Shown: piece after piece, positions 7,615 to 10,838 of the stretch
Numbering within the stretch: the stretch's first letter is position 1
How the letters are laid out: the number at the start of each line of letters is the position of its first letter
NCBI GenBank assembly: GCA_013054445.1
Contig: JAAMPI010001750.1
Coordinates: 1 to 10,838, forward strand
DNA length: 10,838 nt
Direction: 5' to 3'
DNA from: Cudoniella acicularis
Lineage: Eukaryota; Ascomycota; Leotiomycetes; Helotiales; Helotiaceae
Position numbers and translations under genes: made by a program
Notes under the pieces: generated by a model
Told to the model about the DNA's origin: nothing
Databases searched by the model: none
What the model saw: only the letters and a program-made list of their open reading frames with translations

Positions 7615-10344
7615 ATGGCAGACGCAGTTTCCTTCCAATACTACTCCAGAAGAGGCACAATACTCTATACGCCAGGGACTTCACCTGTCAACAAGTCGCA
7701 ACCTGTAAGGCTTCCTACCCCTCCTTGTCGCCCGAGACAACGACGCCCGCACTCGATACACATAACCCGCCTTCCGGTAGGCTTCATACCGCTCGATCTT
7801 CGGCCGCAGCCACCTCCTCCCGAGCCAAAAAAGCCTTCAGGATTCCGCAGTGAGCTGAAAAAGCTGGCTTCCCGCGAGACCGCAAAGCGTGTGCTTGGAA
7901 CCGTCTTCTCGCCCTTCTCCTCCAATACCTCGGCCGCTTCGTCATCAGCGGCCTCGTCAGTGGCTAGTTCTACAAGATCTCCGAGTCCAGAGGAAGAGAG
8001 GGCTTCAAGGGCTTCACTTTCGGTGGCATCTGCGGACCCTACAACCTTATTCTCTAGGAGGACTGGTACAGGAAGATCTTTGAATGATACTGCAATGACC
8101 ACGAGGCAAAGTGTTGATGGCGGAAGTGTCGGCATTCCCGTCAACGCTGCGCCACTTATGCCTACGAGAACTAGCTATGAGACCGAGAAGCCCATATGTT
8201 CAGGAAATGGAGTTTCGTGCTTCGTACACCTGGCCGAGCCAGCTATTTTCTTAACAGGACTCGATCATGATGGGACGACCAGAGATTCATCATCGAATTC
8301 TACCGCGATATTGAGAGGGAAATTGGTATTGAACGTTACAAAAAGCGTGAAAATCAAGTCCGTGACTCTTAAGTTCACGGGAAGGGCTCGCACAGAGTGG
8401 CCCGAAGGTACGCTTTTACAGCTAGTGTTAAGTCAATCATGCATATCCTGACGGCTTTTAGGAATACCACCGGAAAGATCGCAAACATCCGAAGAAACAT
8501 CTCTGAGAACCCAGGTCTTGCCCTTTTTCAATGCGCTTTATGAAGGGTCAGAATCGAATTTCGGCACGCAGTGCAATTATACTTTCCGTAATAAATCGGC
8601 AACCTCTTCTGTCACAAATCTTGCTGCAACGTCGTCGGATCTCTCACACTCACCTACGAGTCATACGGGGGGTTTCTCAATACCCTCGCTAGGCAACAGA
8701 TCAAACAGATCAAGCACGGTATCTTCAAGAGAACAAAAGAGGCTATCTTTACAAAGTAACCAGTCAAGAAGTTTCCAGAAAGGTGATTCTGCATTTGGCC
8801 CAACACCGCAGCAGAAAGGCTTTAAAGTGTTCCACCCTGGAGTGTACGAATACAGCTTCGAGCTGCCAATTGATAACAACAGTCCGGAAACAATCAAGCT
8901 GCCAATGGCCCTGGTAACATGGCAGTTGGAAGCGCTTGTGGAGAGAGCAGGTGCATTTAAGTCAGACCTCCAAGGATTTAAAGAGATTCCTGTGATCCGC
9001 GCTCCCTCAGAAGACTCTCTCGAATTGGTCGAGCCAATCTCGATTGGCAGGATATGGGAGGACCAGCTCCGATACGAGATTATGATATCGGGGAAATCAT
9101 TCCCACTTGGCTCGAAGATACCGATCGCATTCAAGCTTACGCCACTAGCGAAAGTGCACGTGCACAAAATCAAAGTATATGTTAGCGAAACTGTCGAGTA
9201 CTTCACAAACGACAAAAAGCTCGCAAGGAAAGATCCCGCCAAAAGGCTCTTGCTCCTCGAGAAGGTCGCTGGAAAACCACTGGGCAAGGAATTTGCTGGC
9301 TCTGAAGTGAGAGTACTGGCTGGGGGCGAACTGTCTCCAGAAGATCGCCAACAAGCTCGAATGGATGCCATGAGAAGAAGAGAATTCGAGGCGGCCCAAG
9401 TTGGCGGGCAAGCGGAGCCATTACCCGACCAGACAGAGAATTTACTAGGAGATATTGATCTTGGTCTTGAGCAGTTCTGGGGTCAAACGGAGATAGAGAT
9501 GAATGCGCAATTACCTACCTGTGAAATGGTAGAGAGAGAGCGACACAAACGGCTAGTACCCGATTGTACCTGGAAATGTGCGTCGGTGCATCACTGGATC
9601 AAGGTAGGTGCTCCACGCTTTCTTCTACTCACCATACTAATCTTTGTTTAGATCGTCATGCGCATTTCTCGTGTTGATGTGGATGATCCGACTGGTAAAA
9701 AACGGCGCCATTTCGAAATATCTATTGATTCGCCTTTCACAATTCTCAATTGTCGAGCCACGCAAGCAAACTTGGCACTTCCCGAGTATGGCACAAACAC
9801 CAGTGCCTTGGAACAGCAACGGATTTGTGGATGTCCAAATGCGGCTGTGTCTAACGAATTGTCAAACAACCCTGTGCCCTCTCTTGACGGCGTATCGGCT
9901 GAACACCAAGCGTTTCCCGATCTTGCGAGGCCTCCTCAAGCACATCTATCAACAAATTCAGCAGTACAGCGACCAATACATATGCTGAGAAATCCCAGCT
10001 ATAATCCACCAGCATTTGATGCTGAGGAACCCCCCCCACCGATTGCCACCCCACCACCGCTTTACGACCATGTTATTGGCACGCCAAGCCACGATGGTCT
10101 CGCTGACTATTTTGCGAGGTAAGCAAGTCCTTGTTGTTACTACGTGTTCTATATTAACAATTTTAGACTAAGCCAGTACGATGACGGGCACACAGATGAC
10201 GAGGACACCAACAGACCCGTCAACCGCGGTCGAGTCAATGTACCACATCCACGAACGCCTGGCGGAAGACTTGCTAGATCAATGGACATTGACCGAGAAT
10301 TCATGTTCAACGCAGAACTCCTGAGGAATAATCTAAGCACCTAA
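7615..10344 (+). CDS. Alpha-arrestin (arrestin-related trafficking adaptor)
   Basis: Exons 7615-8407, 8462-9603, 9652-10118 and 10167-10344 join to 859 residues. Alpha-arrestins recruit the HECT ubiquitin ligase Rsp5/HulA to plasma-membrane transporters, triggering their ubiquitination and endocytosis. The first 200 residues are Pro- and Ser-rich and look disordered. The arrestin N domain spans about 201-445, with LRGKLVLNV, RTEWPEGIPP across the first splice, and FHPGVYEYSFELP. It is split by a Ser/Thr-rich insert at about 307-375. The arrestin C domain covers about 460-680. The C-terminal tail has a PPxY motif, PPLY at 780-783, and a weaker LPEY at 688-691, the expected ligase contacts. The conserved-looking end (GTPSHDGLADYFAR, then RTPGGR in exon 4) supports the last splice. 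WPEGIPP recalls the Aly1/Aly2 branch, but this is from memory, not alignment. ATG 7615 has A at -3 and G at +4. Cargo is unknown; cytosolic with recruitment to membranes is expected. Confidence 0.92.
8408..8461 (+). other. Intron 1 of the arrestin gene
   Basis: This 54-base phase-1 intron has donor GTACGC, branch CTGAC at 8448-8452 and acceptor TTTTAG. Splicing creates WPEGIPPE, an arrestin-N landmark. Without it the frame ends at a TGA inside the intron (8449-8451). Confidence 0.9.
9604..9651 (+). other. Intron 2 of the arrestin gene
   Basis: This 48-base phase-0 intron has donor GTAGGT, branch CTAAT at 9637-9641 and acceptor TTTAG. It joins HHWIK to IVMRISR within the arrestin C domain. 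Confidence 0.9.
10119..10166 (+). other. Intron 3 of the arrestin gene
   Basis: This 48-base phase-2 intron has donor GTAAGC, a possible branch at TTAAC and acceptor TTTTAG. It joins DYFA-R to LSQYDD. If retained, a TAA spanning the donor would end the protein after R801 and drop the last 58 residues, leaving the PY motif intact. Confidence 0.85.
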
Positions 10345-10838
10345 TCAACGCACACGGCGCTTGCTTCGAATAACTGAGCTTTTGTCCTAGGCGGACATGT
10401 TTAAGTATAATTGATTTCACGAGGCATTTGAGCATACGACTATAACGAGCATTGGTATTGGATTGGCAAGCAGGTGGGTTAGGAAGTTTGGATCATAGTT
10501 TTGGGCGTTTTGGCGTAGTACTTGAGTTGGATCATACAAACATGGTTCAAGGTGGCGTTGGAAAGGAAAATAAGTTTCCTGATGGATTGAATAAATGCAT
10601 AATGCAAGTGTACTCTGTAAGAGTAGGGGCCACCACCAGCGGCCCACTTAAGCGAGAACCATGAAAATGACCCCCTTACTTCTAAAACTCACTATAATTA
10701 CAATTCATATTATTTTAATCGGAAGTTCGGAATTCGAATCAATTAATAGTAGCTAATCCGCGCACCTTAATCACATCCTCGATTTTACACGTCAATTGCT
10801 CGGTGTAGTACCGAAAGTCACGTAGATCTACCTGATCC
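10345..10838. other. 3' flank of the arrestin gene
   Basis: These 494 bases hold the arrestin's 3' UTR and then AT-rich sequence to the window end. No coding frame with recognisable features is seen on either strand; the frames at 10417-10647 (-) and 10452-10664 (+) lack support. The last 150 bases could be the promoter or end of the next gene, but nothing identifies it. Confidence 0.5.
10590..10595 (+). terminator. Candidate poly(A) signal
   Basis: AATAAA occurs 246 bases after the arrestin stop codon in an A/T-rich context. Fungal poly(A) signals are loose, so the actual cleavage site could be nearer the stop. Confidence 0.35.

Noticed and set aside
7665..8144. 159-codon minus-strand frame opposite arrestin exon 1
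   Set aside because: A shadow of the Ser/Pro-rich coding exon, with low-complexity Glu/Gly/Ala content and no independent support.
8661..9371. 236-codon minus-strand frame opposite the arrestin
   Set aside because: It mirrors the arrestin exon, has no family features, and the + strand frame carries clear arrestin motifs.
2300..10392. Six CCTAGG palindromes
   Set aside because: Two to three are expected by chance; they fall in genes and spacers alike with no pattern.

Overview
The window reads as nuclear DNA of a filamentous ascomycete (Pezizomycotina). It holds three protein genes interrupted by short introns (48 to 86 bases) with GT...AG ends, CTRAY-type branch points and CT-rich 3' ends. 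The gene families are those of a mould: an HSL-type esterase, a Rad4/Dpb11 BRCT scaffold and an alpha-arrestin with a Rsp5/HulA-binding PY motif. A leotiomycete is a guess only; the sequence does not settle the class. There are no rRNA or tRNA genes, no CRISPR array, and no intact transposon that I can see.

Layout. Bases 1-1021 are mostly intergenic: a G-rich patch, then about 600 bases with three diverged copies of a repeat, inside a minus-strand frame free of stops. A TATA box with a pyrimidine tract leads into the first gene. Bases 1022-2082 (+) encode a 324-residue alpha/beta hydrolase in two exons. Bases 2083-2434 are a tail-to-tail spacer with a (GATGCGT)3 microrepeat. Bases 2435-4999 (-) encode an 815-residue, four-BRCT Rad4/Cut5/Dpb11/TopBP1 homologue in three exons. 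Bases 5000-7614 are a 2.6-kb head-to-head spacer. It carries an MluI cell-cycle box just upstream of rad4, a CCG-N4-CGG palindrome, and a pyrimidine-rich, uORF-rich stretch in front of the next gene. Bases 7615-10344 (+) encode an 859-residue alpha-arrestin in four exons. The rest is 3' flank with an AATAAA signal.

The three genes do not form a pathway. The hydrolase is likely a cytosolic esterase, Rad4/Dpb11 is an essential replication-initiation and checkpoint scaffold, and the arrestin is a ubiquitin-ligase adaptor for endocytosis of nutrient transporters. All three models are assembled by joining exons at splice sites that restore frame and family motifs.

I found no convincing undescribed multi-gene system. 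The most unusual item is the stop-free minus-strand frame at 150-764, whose three repeat copies are all in phase with one another. Smaller leads are an apparent Asp-to-Glu change at the hydrolase's acid position, the cell-cycle box at rad4, and possible translational control of the arrestin by upstream ORFs.
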